Source: Rhodocyclaceae bacterium
Lineage (GTDB): Bacteria; Pseudomonadota; Gammaproteobacteria; Burkholderiales; Rhodocyclaceae
Length of the DNA: 64,000 bases
Assembly: GCA_020445665.1 (NCBI GenBank)
Contig: JAGRGD010000037.1
Location: 1-64,000, forward strand
Direction: 5' to 3'
Part shown: positions 8,937 through 18,488 of the stretch, in pieces
Position numbering within the stretch: position 1 is the first letter of the stretch
How the letters are laid out: the number at the start of each line of letters is the position of its first letter
Notes under the pieces: generated by a model
Seen by the model: only the letters and a program-made list of their open reading frames with translations
Told to the model about the DNA's origin: nothing
Database searches by the model: none
Made by a program: the position numbers and the translations under genes

Positions 8937-10526
8937 ATGACGGATGCCGCCCGCGCCGCCCCCCCGATTCGCCCCGTTCCCCGGGGGCTCCTGTATGTCA
9001 CCGCCGGCCTGACCGGTGGGCTGGTGATGGTGATCGAGATCCTCGGCGCCCGCGTCATCGGCCCATTCTTCGGCGTCAGCCTGTTCGTGTGGACCGCGCT
9101 CATCAGCGTCACGCTGCTGTCGCTGGCCCTCGGCTACGCGACCGGTGGCTGGCTGGCCGACCGGCACCCGAGTGCCGACTGGCTCTACGGCCTGATCGCC
9201 GCGGCAGGGGCCTACGTGCTGCTGATTCCGGCCTTCAAGGTCGGGGTCATGGAGTTCGGGCTGGGCTTCGGCCTGCGCGGCGGCACCTTCGTCGCCGCGA
9301 TGCTGCTGTTCGGCCCGAGCCTCTTCCTGCTTGGCTGCGTCTCGCCCTACCTGCTGCGCCTGGCGGCCGCCGACATGGCGCGGCTGGGCCGCACCGCCGG
9401 GGTCCTGTACGCGGTCTCGACCGCCGGCAGCTTCGCCGGCTCGGCCCTCACCGGCTTCTACCTGCTCGGCTACGTGGGGGTCAGCAACGGCCTGCGGCTG
9501 GCCGGGGCGCTGCTCGTCGGCCTCGCGCTGCTGCACTTCCTGCTCGCCCGCCGCTGGGCCGGACTGGCCGCTGCGGTGGCCCTGCTGCCGGCCGCGGCGG
9601 TTCAGCACGGCCTGCCCAGCGTCACCCTCCCCGACGGCACCGAGGCCCGCGTGATCGCTGCCCAGGATGGCTTCTACGGCGCGGTCAAGGTCATCGAATA
9701 CCGGGGAAGCCACCTGGCGACGCGGGAGATGATCATCGACGGCCTCGTCCAGGGCGGCATGGATGCGTCGGATGGCCGTCCGATCTACGAATATGCCTAC
9801 CTGCTCTCGCGGCTGCCGCTGGCGGTGCGTCCCGACGGCCGAAGCGCACTGGTGGTCGGCCTGGGTATGGGCGCAGCCCCGCGCTGGCTGACGCACGCCG
9901 GCATCGACACCGAAGTCGTCGAGATCGACCCGCTGGTGCACGAGATGGCCCGTCGCCACTTTGCCTTCCCCGAGTCGATTCCGGTCCACATCGAGGATGC
10001 CCGGACCTACCTCGCCCGCGACGGGCGGCAGTACGACTTCATTCTGCTCGACGTCTTCAATGGCGATACCACGCCCGGCTACCTGCTCTCCCTGGAGGCA
10101 CTCGAGGCGGTGAAGTCGCGCCTGTCGGCGGGGGGCGTGCTGGCCCTGAACCTGATCGGGGGCGTCCACGGCGAGGACGCGATGCTGCCAGCCATTGTCC
10201 GCACCCTGGAACAGGTCTTCGGCGGCGTGTCGCTGCACCCGGCATACGCGCCGACGCCGGGCCAGCCGCTCGCCGGCAACTTCGTGCTGCTCGCCAGCGA
10301 CGGCCCGCTCCGCTTCGCCACGCGGCCGGCCCTCGACGACGCACACCCGCTTGCCGCCTCGGTCCGCCAGCTGGCCCTGCTGCCGCCGGTGCCGGTGGAC
10401 ACCACCGGCGCCACGGTGCTGACCGACGAGTTCAATCCCCTCGACCTGCTCGACACCCGCTACAAGGAGAGCGTGCGCCGCCAGATCATCGAGACGACGC
10501 CCCACGAGATCCTGCTGGCCGGCTGA
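8937..10526 (+). CDS. Membrane-bound spermidine-synthase-like protein (fused MFS-type/methyltransferase fold)
   Basis: A 529-residue protein. The first 230 residues hold about six or seven membrane helices of the spermidine-synthase-associated MFS-like type. The C-terminal 290 residues have the SAM/decarboxy-SAM fold of polyamine synthases, with ALVVGLGMG near 303, a VVEIDP acidic strand and YDFILLDVFNGD. The classical GGGDGG motif is here GLGMG, so the aspartate that helps bind the amine substrate is missing, and polyamine synthesis should not be assumed. An in-frame ATG at 8898 is an alternative start; neither has a strong ribosome site. Its 3' end overlaps the convergent GT41 gene by about 40 bases. 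Confidence 0.8.
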   Translation: MTDAARAAPPIRPVPRGLLYVTAGLTGGLVMVIEILGARVIGPFFGVSLFVWTALISVTLLSLALGYATGGWLADRHPSADWLYGLIAAAGAYVLLIPAFKVGVMEFGLGFGLRGGTFVAAMLLFGPSLFLLGCVSPYLLRLAAADMARLGRTAGVLYAVSTAGSFAGSALTGFYLLGYVGVSNGLRLAGALLVGLALLHFLLARRWAGLAAAVALLPAAAVQHGLPSVTLPDGTEARVIAAQDGFYGAVKVIEYRGSHLATREMIIDGLVQGGMDASDGRPIYEYAYLLSRLPLAVRPDGRSALVVGLGMGAAPRWLTHAGIDTEVVEIDPLVHEMARRHFAFPESIPVHIEDARTYLARDGRQYDFILLDVFNGDTTPGYLLSLEALEAVKSRLSAGGVLALNLIGGVHGEDAMLPAIVRTLEQVFGGVSLHPAYAPTPGQPLAGNFVLLASDGPLRFATRPALDDAHPLAASVRQLALLPPVPVDTTGATVLTDEFNPLDLLDTRYKESVRRQIIETTPHEILLAG

Positions 10527-12468
10527 GCACCTCGTCGAAGGCCGCGTCGAGCCGCGCGGCGAAGCCGGCCACATCACTCACGCTGCCCGGCCGGTACATG
10601 CGCTCACGCAGCCTGGCCCGCAGGGCCTCGAGTCGCGGGGCGTCGGCCGCCAGGCCCGCGCAGATCGCCGCAAAGGCCTCGGGCGAGTCGGCCACCAGCT
10701 CATCGAGATCGAGGGCGTGGAGCAGGCTGGCACCGAGCCGGCCCGCGTGACGATCGCCGGCCAGGGTCACCACCGGCACCCCCATCCACAGGGCGTCGCA
10801 GCTCTGAGTCGCGAGGTTGAAGGGTGTCGTATCGAGGGCGATATCCACCTTGCTCCACGCCTTGATATGGGCCGCGAGGGGCTTCGGCCCTTCAAGCTTG
10901 ACGCGGGCCGTGTCGATGCCGGCCCCGGCAAGCCGCGCCATCACGTCCTTGCGCAGCAAGGGATCGTCGAGGCTCATCGAACGCAGCACCAGCCGGTAGC
11001 GCGGCACCCGCGCCAGCGCGGCCGACCACAGCGCCAGGGTCGCGTCGGTCAGCTTGGCCAGTTGGGTGGCGCAGCCGAAGGTGACGTAGCGATTCTTGCG
11101 CATTGGCGGCGGCGATGGCTTCGGCGGCTCGATCGGGGGCGTATAGCACAGGTAGCTGCCGTCAAGCCGGATCACCGGCTCGCTGCTCCACGCCGGCACC
11201 CCGGCCGGTTCGGTGACGTGGTCGGCAATACGCGCATCGAAGGCCTCGAGGCCGGTCGATCCGGCATAGCCAAGGAAGGTGAGCTGTCGCAAGGCCGGAC
11301 GGCGGGCGAAGACGCCGAGCCGGTTGTCCGCCGTGTGCCCGGCGAGATCCACCAGCAGGTCGATGCCGTCCTCGGCGATGCGGGCGGCCAGGGCCGTGTC
11401 GTCCATCTCCGCGCACGAGACCCAGGCATCGCAGCCCTCGCGGATCTGCCCGGTGACGGCGTCCTCCCGCTGGCCGCAGTGATAGGCCGTGACATGGGCC
11501 GACGCGCGGTCGCGATGCGTGAACCAGCCGAGCAGGAACCAAGCCACCGGGTGCGCCCGGAGATCCGCCGAGACGATGCCGATGCGCGGCGGCGCGGCGG
11601 GCTGACGCGCCGGGCGCTCCACCGGCGCCACCGCGAATGCCGCGCCATGTTCTCGCTGCCAGGCCGCCAGCGTGTTGGCATCCGGCGCGGCGGAGAGGGC
11701 CGCGAAGAGCAGGTTGCTGCGCGCATCGAGGTAGGCCGGATCCCGCGCCACGGCCGCCTCGTAGCCGGCCATCGCCTCGGCCAGACGACCCGCATCGCGC
11801 AGGGCGTTGGCGCGGTTGTTCTGGAGCCGCGCGTCACCCGGTGTCAGCGCCAGGGCGCGATCGAAGGCCGGCTGGGCTGCCAGCGGCCGGCCGGCGAGCG
11901 TTTCGCTGCTGGCAAGCGCACCCCAGGCCGCAGCGTCGGCCCCGTCCAGTTCGCAGGCGCGCCGGAAGAGTGTCGCCGCCGCAGCCGGCTCACCCAGATC
12001 CAGCAGGGTGAACCCCTGTCGTCGGCACGCCGCGGCCAGCCCCCCTTTGCCGGGGTAGCCCTCACCGGCCAGCTTCAGGGCCCGCTCGAAACACTCGATG
12101 GCCTGGCGGTCGTCGCCGAGGGCCTCATAGAGGGCCGCCAGATTGTGCCAGGCCTGGTACAGGGTCGGCGCCCGCTTCACGGCCTGGCGATAAGCCGCCT
12201 CGGCCTCGTCGCTGCGCCCCTGGCGCCGCCGGACCTGCCCGAGAGAGCACAGGAAGGCCGCCTCGTTCGGTCGCTCGGTCAGGGCCTGTACGATCCAGGT
12301 CGCCGCTGCGTCGGCGCGATCGCGCTGCAGTTCGATCATCCCCAGGTAGTGCATCGCGTGGGCGTCGCGCGGGTTGGCGGCGAGCAGGCCCCGATAGGCG
12401 CTTTCCGCCGCCTCCAACTGACCCGCCTGGTGCCATGCGACCGCTTGCTCGAGGGACGACTGGGACAT
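10486..12468 (-). CDS. TPR-repeat protein with GT41 (SPINDLY/O-GlcNAc-transferase-like) domain
   Basis: A 660-residue protein. Residues 1 to about 250 are tandem TPR repeats (for example AAESAYRGLLAANPRDAHAM). From about 290 it matches the catalytic half of the SPINDLY/OGT family: DLAGHTADNRLGVFARRPA, then VTFGCATQLAKLTDATLALW, then DIALDTTPFNLATQSCDALW and GVPVVTLAGDRHAGRLGASLL. These motifs bind the nucleotide sugar, and the conserved Lys and His are present. It should glycosylate proteins on Ser/Thr in the cytoplasm or modify a glycan precursor; the target is unknown. The symporter gene lies 52 bases upstream on the same strand. Confidence 0.88.
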   Translation of the reverse strand: MSQSSLEQAVAWHQAGQLEAAESAYRGLLAANPRDAHAMHYLGMIELQRDRADAAATWIVQALTERPNEAAFLCSLGQVRRRQGRSDEAEAAYRQAVKRAPTLYQAWHNLAALYEALGDDRQAIECFERALKLAGEGYPGKGGLAAACRRQGFTLLDLGEPAAAATLFRRACELDGADAAAWGALASSETLAGRPLAAQPAFDRALALTPGDARLQNNRANALRDAGRLAEAMAGYEAAVARDPAYLDARSNLLFAALSAAPDANTLAAWQREHGAAFAVAPVERPARQPAAPPRIGIVSADLRAHPVAWFLLGWFTHRDRASAHVTAYHCGQREDAVTGQIREGCDAWVSCAEMDDTALAARIAEDGIDLLVDLAGHTADNRLGVFARRPALRQLTFLGYAGSTGLEAFDARIADHVTEPAGVPAWSSEPVIRLDGSYLCYTPPIEPPKPSPPPMRKNRYVTFGCATQLAKLTDATLALWSAALARVPRYRLVLRSMSLDDPLLRKDVMARLAGAGIDTARVKLEGPKPLAAHIKAWSKVDIALDTTPFNLATQSCDALWMGVPVVTLAGDRHAGRLGASLLHALDLDELVADSPEAFAAICAGLAADAPRLEALRARLRERMYRPGSVSDVAGFAARLDAAFDEVLSRPAGSRGASSR

Positions 12469-12520
12469 GCCGGTTGGAAATCTCCTTGGGTTCGAGGCCC
12501 GGGCGCCTGCCCGGGAAGGC

Positions 12521-13996
12521 TCAGCGCCTCGCGACGTGATGCGTCATGGCCGCGGCATGGTGACCGTGCCCGTGTCCACCGGCGGCATGGGGGCTCGGGT
12601 TCGGCTTGCCGATCAGGCCACCGACCAGCATGCCCACAGCGCTGGCCACCAGCCCGATCAGGTGCGGCTCGACGTCGCCCTCGTAGCCGACCAGCACCAG
12701 GGACAGCCACAGGCCCAGCCCGCAGACGATCGCCAGCGTGGCGCCCAGGTTGTTGGCACGCTTCCAGAACAGGCCCGCGGCCAGCGGCACGAAGGCGCCC
12801 GCGAGGGTCACCTGGTAGGCATTCTCGACCATTTCGTGGATCGACGAGTCGGTGCTGACCGCGTACCAGGTGACGAAGGCGGTGAAGCCGACCACCGTGA
12901 CCCGGGTCGTCATCAGCAGCGCCCGGTCGCTCATGTCCGGCGCGAAGCCCTTGATCACGTTCTCGGAGAAGGTCACCGAGGGGGCCAGCAGGGTGCCCGA
13001 GGCGGTACTCATGATCACCGACAGCAGCGCGCCGAAGAACACCACCTGGGCCGCGAAGGGCATGTAGCCGAGGATCAGATTCGGCAGGATCAGCTGGCTG
13101 TCCTCCGCCATCAGACGGACGACCATGTCGTTGTCGATCATGGTCGCGGTGTAGGCGAGGAAGAGGGGCACCGCGGCGAAGAAGAAGTACGACACCCCGC
13201 CGAGGGTCGTGCCCCACACCGCGACCCGCTCATCCTTCGATGCGTTGACCCGCTGGAAGACGTCCTGCTGGGGGATCGAGCCCAGCGCCATGGTCAGCAG
13301 CGCGGCGATCCAGGCGAGCATGTCGGCCGCGTCGAGGGTCGGCAGAAAGGCGAACTTGCCCTCGGCCGAGGCCTTGGCGATTACGGCGGAGAAGCCGCCG
13401 GCCATGTCACCGGCGAGCCAGGTCACGTAGAGCAGGCCAAGCACGATCACGATCATCTGCACGAAGGTGGTCAGGGCCACCGACCACATGCCGCCGAGCA
13501 AGGTGTAGATCAGGACCGCGCCGGCCCCGATGAAGACCCCCTGGGTCGTCGAGATCGCACCGTCCGAGAGAACGTTGAAGACCAGCCCGAGGGCCGCCAT
13601 CTGAGCGCTGACCCAACCCAGGTAGGACACCACGATGCACAGGGACAGCACCAGCTCGGTGGGACGGTTGAAGCGGATCCGGAAGAAGTCACCCAGCGTC
13701 AGCAGGTTCATCCGGTACAGGGGGCGGGCGAAGACCAGGCCGAACAGCACCAGGCACAGGGACGCGCCGAGGGGGTCGGAGATCAGGCCGCGAAAGCCTT
13801 CCTCGAGGAAGGTGGCCGAGATGCCCAGCACTGTCTCGGCGCCGAACCAGGTGGCGAAGACCATCGCCAGCACCATCGCCATCGGCAGGTTGCGACCGGC
13901 GACAATGTAGTCGCGGGCGTTGTGAACGCGGGTGGCGGCATACAGGCCGATGCCGATGGAGACCAGCAGGTAGGCGATGACGAGCCAGAGCAACAT
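12521..13996 (-). CDS. Sodium:solute symporter (SSS family)
   Basis: A 491-residue membrane protein with about 13 helices. It matches the SSS family from the first helix (RDYIVAGRNLPMAMVLAMVF) through the ATWFGAETVLGIS motif of helix 2 and the STASGTLLAPSV stretch in helix 8 that usually carries sodium ligands. The transported solute cannot be read from the sequence. The tail after the last helix is His-rich (HGHGHHAAAMTHH), which is unusual. It may be co-transcribed with the GT41 gene downstream. Confidence 0.88.
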   Translation of the reverse strand: MLLWLVIAYLLVSIGIGLYAATRVHNARDYIVAGRNLPMAMVLAMVFATWFGAETVLGISATFLEEGFRGLISDPLGASLCLVLFGLVFARPLYRMNLLTLGDFFRIRFNRPTELVLSLCIVVSYLGWVSAQMAALGLVFNVLSDGAISTTQGVFIGAGAVLIYTLLGGMWSVALTTFVQMIVIVLGLLYVTWLAGDMAGGFSAVIAKASAEGKFAFLPTLDAADMLAWIAALLTMALGSIPQQDVFQRVNASKDERVAVWGTTLGGVSYFFFAAVPLFLAYTATMIDNDMVVRLMAEDSQLILPNLILGYMPFAAQVVFFGALLSVIMSTASGTLLAPSVTFSENVIKGFAPDMSDRALLMTTRVTVVGFTAFVTWYAVSTDSSIHEMVENAYQVTLAGAFVPLAAGLFWKRANNLGATLAIVCGLGLWLSLVLVGYEGDVEPHLIGLVASAVGMLVGGLIGKPNPSPHAAGGHGHGHHAAAMTHHVARR

Positions 13997-14175
13997 GATG
14001 GCGAGGCCCTTTCAGGCTGGGCCGACAGCAGGGAAGGCAGCGCCGGCGACCTGTCGGCAGCAGCCGTCCCGGAGCGAAAAATCCGGCCGGATTGTACCAA
14101 CGATCAGGGCGCCGGAAAACGCTGATTTCTTCTTATCCGACTGACACTTATGCACCATTGCAGTGCAACACGAGA

Positions 14176-14565
14176 TCACTCGTCCGACTCGTACATGGCT
14201 TCGAATCGGTCGGCCGCGACACAGTAGGCATCGCCACCGTCGGGCTGGTTCGAAACGAGGTAGTCGCCGATCCGGTAGGCCGAGCGGCCCTCCTTGGTCG
14301 CGACGAAGCCGTCGGCAACGGCCCGCTCGGCCCACACCGGCGCGGTCTTCACATAGTGGCCCGGCCCGACACGGCGGTAGGTCCGCGCGAAGGACTCGGC
14401 GTCGACGGTGTAGACCTCGCCGTCGTTGTCCACCACCCAGTCGCCGGCCTTGCACTGCTGCTCGCCGCCCCACTTGCGGTAACGGAAGCCGGCCCCCTCC
14501 AGGTCGAGCCGCACCGCGACGACGAACTGGTCGGCCCGCTTGCGGTAGCGCCTGCGTTCACCCAT
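14176..14565 (-). CDS. PGDYG-type protein with two repeats
   Basis: A 129-residue hydrophilic protein. It contains two copies of one motif: CKAGDWVVDNDGEVYTVD followed by FARTYRRV, and YRIGDYLVSNQPDGGDAYCV followed by FEAMYES. The G-D-[WY]-[LV]-V core agrees with my recollection of the small PGDYG family, which has no known function. The ATG at 14565 has a GGGGAG ribosome site; longer readings run into the aminotransferase gene. It lies 50 bases after the ornithine aminotransferase gene on the same strand, so the two are probably one operon. Confidence 0.65.
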   Translation of the reverse strand: MGERRRYRKRADQFVVAVRLDLEGAGFRYRKWGGEQQCKAGDWVVDNDGEVYTVDAESFARTYRRVGPGHYVKTAPVWAERAVADGFVATKEGRSAYRIGDYLVSNQPDGGDAYCVAADRFEAMYESDE

Positions 14566-14615
14566 TCGAAAGCTCCCCCGCGGTGCGCAACCCCGGGGCG
14601 GGTCGGGCCGGCTCT

Positions 14616-16634
14616 TCAGCCCGCAACCACGGCGTCGCGCTGCAATCGTTCCAGGGTGTCGATGATCACCCCGGCCGCCCAGTCGAGCTCGTCCTGCTCG
14701 ATCACCAGCGGCGGCGCGAATCGTAGCACGGTGCCATGGGTATCCTTGGTCAGGATGCCCCGCTCGAGCAGGCACTGCGCCGCATGGTGGGCGTCCAGGC
14801 GCGACGGGTCGAGATCCACCCCGATGAACAACCCGCGCCCGCGTACGTCGCGCACCGCGCCGCCGAGGAGCCCCTCGAGCGCGCGCCGGAAGCGCTCGCC
14901 GGCGCCCGCCGCGTGTTCGCACAGGTTCTCATCGGTGATGACGTCCAGCGTCTCGAGGGCGACGGCCGCGGCCAGCGGGTTGCCACCGAAGGTGGAGCCG
15001 TGGTCGCCCGGCGCGAAGACATCCATCACCGCACGGTCGGCGAGGAAGGCCGACACCGGCAGCAGGCCGCCGCCGAGCGCCTTGCCAACGATCACGCCGT
15101 CGGGCCGGACGCCTTCGTGGGCGCAGGCCAGCAGCTTGCCGGTGCGACCGAGACCGGTCTGGACCTCGTCAGCGATGAGCAGCACGTGGTGACGACGGCA
15201 GATTTCGGCACACCGCGCCAGCCAGCCGGCGAGCGGCAGCCGGATGCCACCCTCGCCCTGGATCGGTTCCACCAGGAAGGCCGCCGTCTGCGGCGTGATC
15301 GCCGCCTCGAGGGCGTCGGCATCGCCGAAGGGGATCCGTTCCAGGCCCGGCGGGAAAGGACCGAAACCGTCCCGGTACTGGTCGTCGGAGGACAGACCGA
15401 CAATCGCGATCGAGCGGCCATGGAAGTTGCCGTCGCAGGCGATGATGCGTGCCGCGTCCGGTGCCACGCCCTTGACCCGGTAGGCCCACTTGCGGGCCGC
15501 CTTGAGGGCCGTCTCGACGGCCTCCAGTCCGGTGTTGACCGGCAGCGCCGCCTCATAGCCGAACAGCTCGCAGAGGCGCTCGAGGAGCAGCGGCAGGCGG
15601 TCGTTGCTGTAGGCGCGCGAGGTCAGCGACAGTCGCGCCGCCTGGCGCGACAGCACGTCGAGCAGGCGCGGATGACCGTGACCGAGGCTGACCGCCGAGT
15701 AGGCGCTCATCATGTCCAGGTAGCGCCGCCCGGACACATCCCACAGCCAGACACCCTTGCCTCGGGCGAAGACCACCGGCAGCGGATCGTAGTTGTGGGC
15801 GCCGTGGCAGTCTTCGAGGGCGCGCAGGGTCCGCGACGAGAGGCCGAGGGCGGCCACGGCGAATTCGCTGCTCCATTCCGGCGCCACCTGGGCGCGGGCA
15901 ATCTCGAAGGCCAGCAGGTCCGGGCACTCGCGTAGCGCATGGAGCGCCGTTGCCAGTGATTCGGCAGACAGCTGGCGTTCGTCAAGGGCCGACAGGTCGA
16001 GGCTCACGACAAAGCCGCCAGCGGCGCTGCGGGCGATCGACAGCGCGTCGCAGAAGGTCGCCGCGAAGCCGCGCCGGCGTACCTCGGACAGACCGAAGAC
16101 CCGCACCCCGAGGCGCGACACCCGTTCCACCTCGGCAGACGTCCATTCCCGCGCAGCGACGACACAGACGCAGCCGGGATCGAGACACGGAAACGGCGCA
16201 TCACCGGCGGCTGTCGATTCGCCCAGCAGCCGGGGCAGGATCTGGTGTTCGTCAGCGATGCCGGGCCCGTCTTCCGGTGCCTCGGCATCGAGCCGGGCGT
16301 CGATGAGGATCAGGCCGATCCGGCCATGCGCCTCGCGGGCTCGGGCCACGCCCTGCCAGGCGCTGACCGTCGCGGACTGGTCGGGTGACAGCAGCAGGGG
16401 CAGTTCGCCCCCGTCCACCGCGGCGCCGCAGACGCCGGCCAGATGCTGGAGCAAGGCCGGCAAGGTCGCCGGGCGACTGCCCGGCCCCTCCAGATTGCCG
16501 TGCCAGCGCGCGCGAATGCCCGCCCGCCCCAGCTCGCGCAACAGTCGGCCATGCAGCCGGCTGCTCTCCCCCGCCAGTTCCACCAGCAGGACCTCGCGCG
16601 GCCCATGGCCGCCCCCGACGATTGCCTCGGCCAT
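14616..16634 (-). CDS. Ornithine aminotransferase with N-terminal degenerate arginase domain
   Basis: A 672-residue fusion. Residues from about 285 on are a complete class III ornithine-oxo-acid aminotransferase (ornithine plus 2-oxoglutarate to glutamate semialdehyde plus glutamate), with the PLP lysine K518 in GKALGGG and D489 in IADEVQTGLGRTG. Residues from about 10 to 275 follow the arginase fold in order, but metal sites are lost. The GGDHS motif reads SPDQS at 83-87 (His to Gln). DAHxD reads DARLD at 112-116 (His to Arg). SxDxD reads SLDLS at 211-215 (second Asp to Ser). Only three of six manganese ligands remain, so arginase activity is unlikely. The ATG at 16634 has a GGAGG ribosome site and is preferred over 16682. 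Confidence 0.9.
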   Translation of the reverse strand: MAEAIVGGGHGPREVLLVELAGESSRLHGRLLRELGRAGIRARWHGNLEGPGSRPATLPALLQHLAGVCGAAVDGGELPLLLSPDQSATVSAWQGVARAREAHGRIGLILIDARLDAEAPEDGPGIADEHQILPRLLGESTAAGDAPFPCLDPGCVCVVAAREWTSAEVERVSRLGVRVFGLSEVRRRGFAATFCDALSIARSAAGGFVVSLDLSALDERQLSAESLATALHALRECPDLLAFEIARAQVAPEWSSEFAVAALGLSSRTLRALEDCHGAHNYDPLPVVFARGKGVWLWDVSGRRYLDMMSAYSAVSLGHGHPRLLDVLSRQAARLSLTSRAYSNDRLPLLLERLCELFGYEAALPVNTGLEAVETALKAARKWAYRVKGVAPDAARIIACDGNFHGRSIAIVGLSSDDQYRDGFGPFPPGLERIPFGDADALEAAITPQTAAFLVEPIQGEGGIRLPLAGWLARCAEICRRHHVLLIADEVQTGLGRTGKLLACAHEGVRPDGVIVGKALGGGLLPVSAFLADRAVMDVFAPGDHGSTFGGNPLAAAVALETLDVITDENLCEHAAGAGERFRRALEGLLGGAVRDVRGRGLFIGVDLDPSRLDAHHAAQCLLERGILTKDTHGTVLRFAPPLVIEQDELDWAAGVIIDTLERLQRDAVVAG

Positions 16635-16765
16635 CGGATGCCCTCCGCCCGTTGCGTTGTCCGGCGCCCGGGGCGAGGCCATGCCGCATGCATCGACCGG
16701 CCGAAAAACCCCGGGCCTGTCTGCAGCTTAGATGACGCGGAGGGAAAAAACGTTCGCGGCGCCGC

Positions 16766-18298
16766 TCAGGCGGCCGCCAGCAGGCGCCATGCCTCGAGGG
16801 CCACCAGGATCACCAGCAACACGCCGACGATGCCGAGCACACGGGACTGCCGACGCTGCACCGCGGTGAGGCGGGCCAGCTCGAGCCGTGTCGCGTTGAG
16901 GGCTTCGGGGGTGGCCAGCGCCTTGTGCACCAGGCGCGGCATCTGGGGCAGGGTCGCGGCCCAGCCCGGCGCCTCTTCCTTCGCATGCCGGACGAAGGCG
17001 CGCCAGCCCACCTGTTCGTGCATCCAGCGCTCGAGAAACGGCTTGGCGGTCTTCCACAGATCCAGGTCCGGGTCGAGCTGGCGCCCCAGCCCCTCGATGT
17101 TGAGCAGGGTCTTCTGCAGCAGCACCAGCTGGGGCTGGACCTCCATCTCGAAGCGCCGCGCGGTCTGGAACAGGCGCAGCAGGGTCCTGCCGAAGGAGAT
17201 GTCCTTGAGGGGCTTGTCGAAGATCGGCTCGCAGACGGCCCGGATCGCGCCCTCGAACTCGTCCACCCGCGTCCCGGGCGGCACCCAGCCAGCCTCGATG
17301 TGGGCCTGGGCGACACGCTTGTAGTCCCGCTTGAAGAAGGCCAGGAAGTTCTGCGCGAGGTAGTTCTTGTCCACCTCGTTGAGGGTCCCCATGATGCCGA
17401 AATCGAGGGCGATGTAGCGGCCGTCCTGATGCACGAAGATGTTGCCCGGGTGCATGTCGGCGTGGAAGAAGCCGTCGCGGAAGACCTGGGTGAAGAAGAT
17501 CTCGACGCCCGCCCGCGACAGCGCCGAGAGGTCTGTCCCCTGGGCGCGGAGCGCGGTGGTCTGGGAGATGGGGATGCCGCGCATGCGCTGCATCACCATC
17601 ACCGAGCGACCGCAGTAGTCCCAATAGACCTCGGGCACGATCAACAGCTCCGAGTCCTTGAAATTGCGACGCAGTTGCGAGCAGTTGGCGGCCTCGCGAC
17701 CGAGGTCAAGCTCGTCGCGGAGGTACTTGGCAAACTCGGCGACGACCTCCCGAGGCTTCAGGCGCCGCCCTTCCGGCCACAGCTTCTCGAGGAGGATGGC
17801 AGCCGCCTCGAGCAGGGACAGGTCATGGGCGATGACCCGCTCGATACCGGGCCGCAGGACCTTGACCGCCACCTCGGTGCCATCGGGCAGCTCGGCAAAA
17901 TGCACCTGCGCCACCGAGGCGGAGGCGACCGGCGTGCGCTCGAAGCCGACGAAGACCTCATCGACCGGCCGCTCGAAACAGGCCTCGATGACGGCGATGG
18001 CCTGGGCACTGGGAAACGGCGGCACCCGGTCCTGCAGGGCCGCCAGCTCATCCGCCAGGTCGGGGGGAAGCAGGTCGCGCCGGGTGGACAGCATCTGCCC
18101 GAACTTGACGAAGATCGGGCCGAGGGATTCAAGCGCGCGCCGCAGGCGGACGGCGCGCGGCTCGCGAAACCGCCGCCAGAAGAAGAGCACCCGCCAGATG
18201 GCGGGCAGGCGCCCGCTCGAGTCGGCATCGAGCACGACCTGGTCGAGGCCGAAGCGCAGGCCGACGGTGACGATCTTTGCGAGACGCAGCAGGCGCAC
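16766..18298 (-). CDS. ubiB: Ubiquinone biosynthesis kinase-like protein UbiB
   Basis: A 510-residue ABC1/ADCK-family atypical kinase needed for ubiquinone synthesis, bound to the inner membrane. It has the family's KxGQ motif ([19 protein letters not shown]), the Ala-rich loop ([11 protein letters not shown]), the lysine strand VAVKVLRP, the [10 protein letters not shown] catalytic loop and the metal motif ALDFGIMG. A hydrophobic C-terminal helix ([18 protein letters not shown]) anchors it. The GTG at 18298 gives the usual start ([17 protein letters not shown]). A longer reading to 18505 would run across the promoter of argS. Transcribed away from argS. Confidence 0.92.
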   Translation of the reverse strand: MRLLRLAKIVTVGLRFGLDQVVLDADSSGRLPAIWRVLFFWRRFREPRAVRLRRALESLGPIFVKFGQMLSTRRDLLPPDLADELAALQDRVPPFPSAQAIAVIEACFERPVDEVFVGFERTPVASASVAQVHFAELPDGTEVAVKVLRPGIERVIAHDLSLLEAAAILLEKLWPEGRRLKPREVVAEFAKYLRDELDLGREAANCSQLRRNFKDSELLIVPEVYWDYCGRSVMVMQRMRGIPISQTTALRAQGTDLSALSRAGVEIFFTQVFRDGFFHADMHPGNIFVHQDGRYIALDFGIMGTLNEVDKNYLAQNFLAFFKRDYKRVAQAHIEAGWVPPGTRVDEFEGAIRAVCEPIFDKPLKDISFGRTLLRLFQTARRFEMEVQPQLVLLQKTLLNIEGLGRQLDPDLDLWKTAKPFLERWMHEQVGWRAFVRHAKEEAPGWAATLPQMPRLVHKALATPEALNATRLELARLTAVQRRQSRVLGIVGVLLVILVALEAWRLLAAA

Positions 18299-18456
18299 GG
18301 GCGGTCCGGGCGGAGACGAAAGCCGGAATTGTGCCCGCAAAGCCCGGCGACGGGAAATCTGCGGCCGAAGCACGTGCCGGCGGGCGGGCCTTGCAAACCG
18401 TAACCCACGCCGCCACCGGGCCGCCGTATGCTCCCCGGGCAGCAGGCATGCTGCTG

Positions 18457-18462
18457 TATAAT
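18457..18462 (+). promoter_or_regulatory. -10 element for argS
   Basis: A perfect TATAAT, preceded directly by TG, lies 27 bases upstream of the argS start codon. No good -35 element is visible at 17 bases. Confidence 0.65.
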
Positions 18463-18488
18463 TTCGGGTTTCCCAAATTTCCCGCCCC

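Noticed and set aside
14092..14175. Promoter with TTGCAC for the symporter gene on the minus strand
   Set aside because: A -10 element at an acceptable distance was not found.
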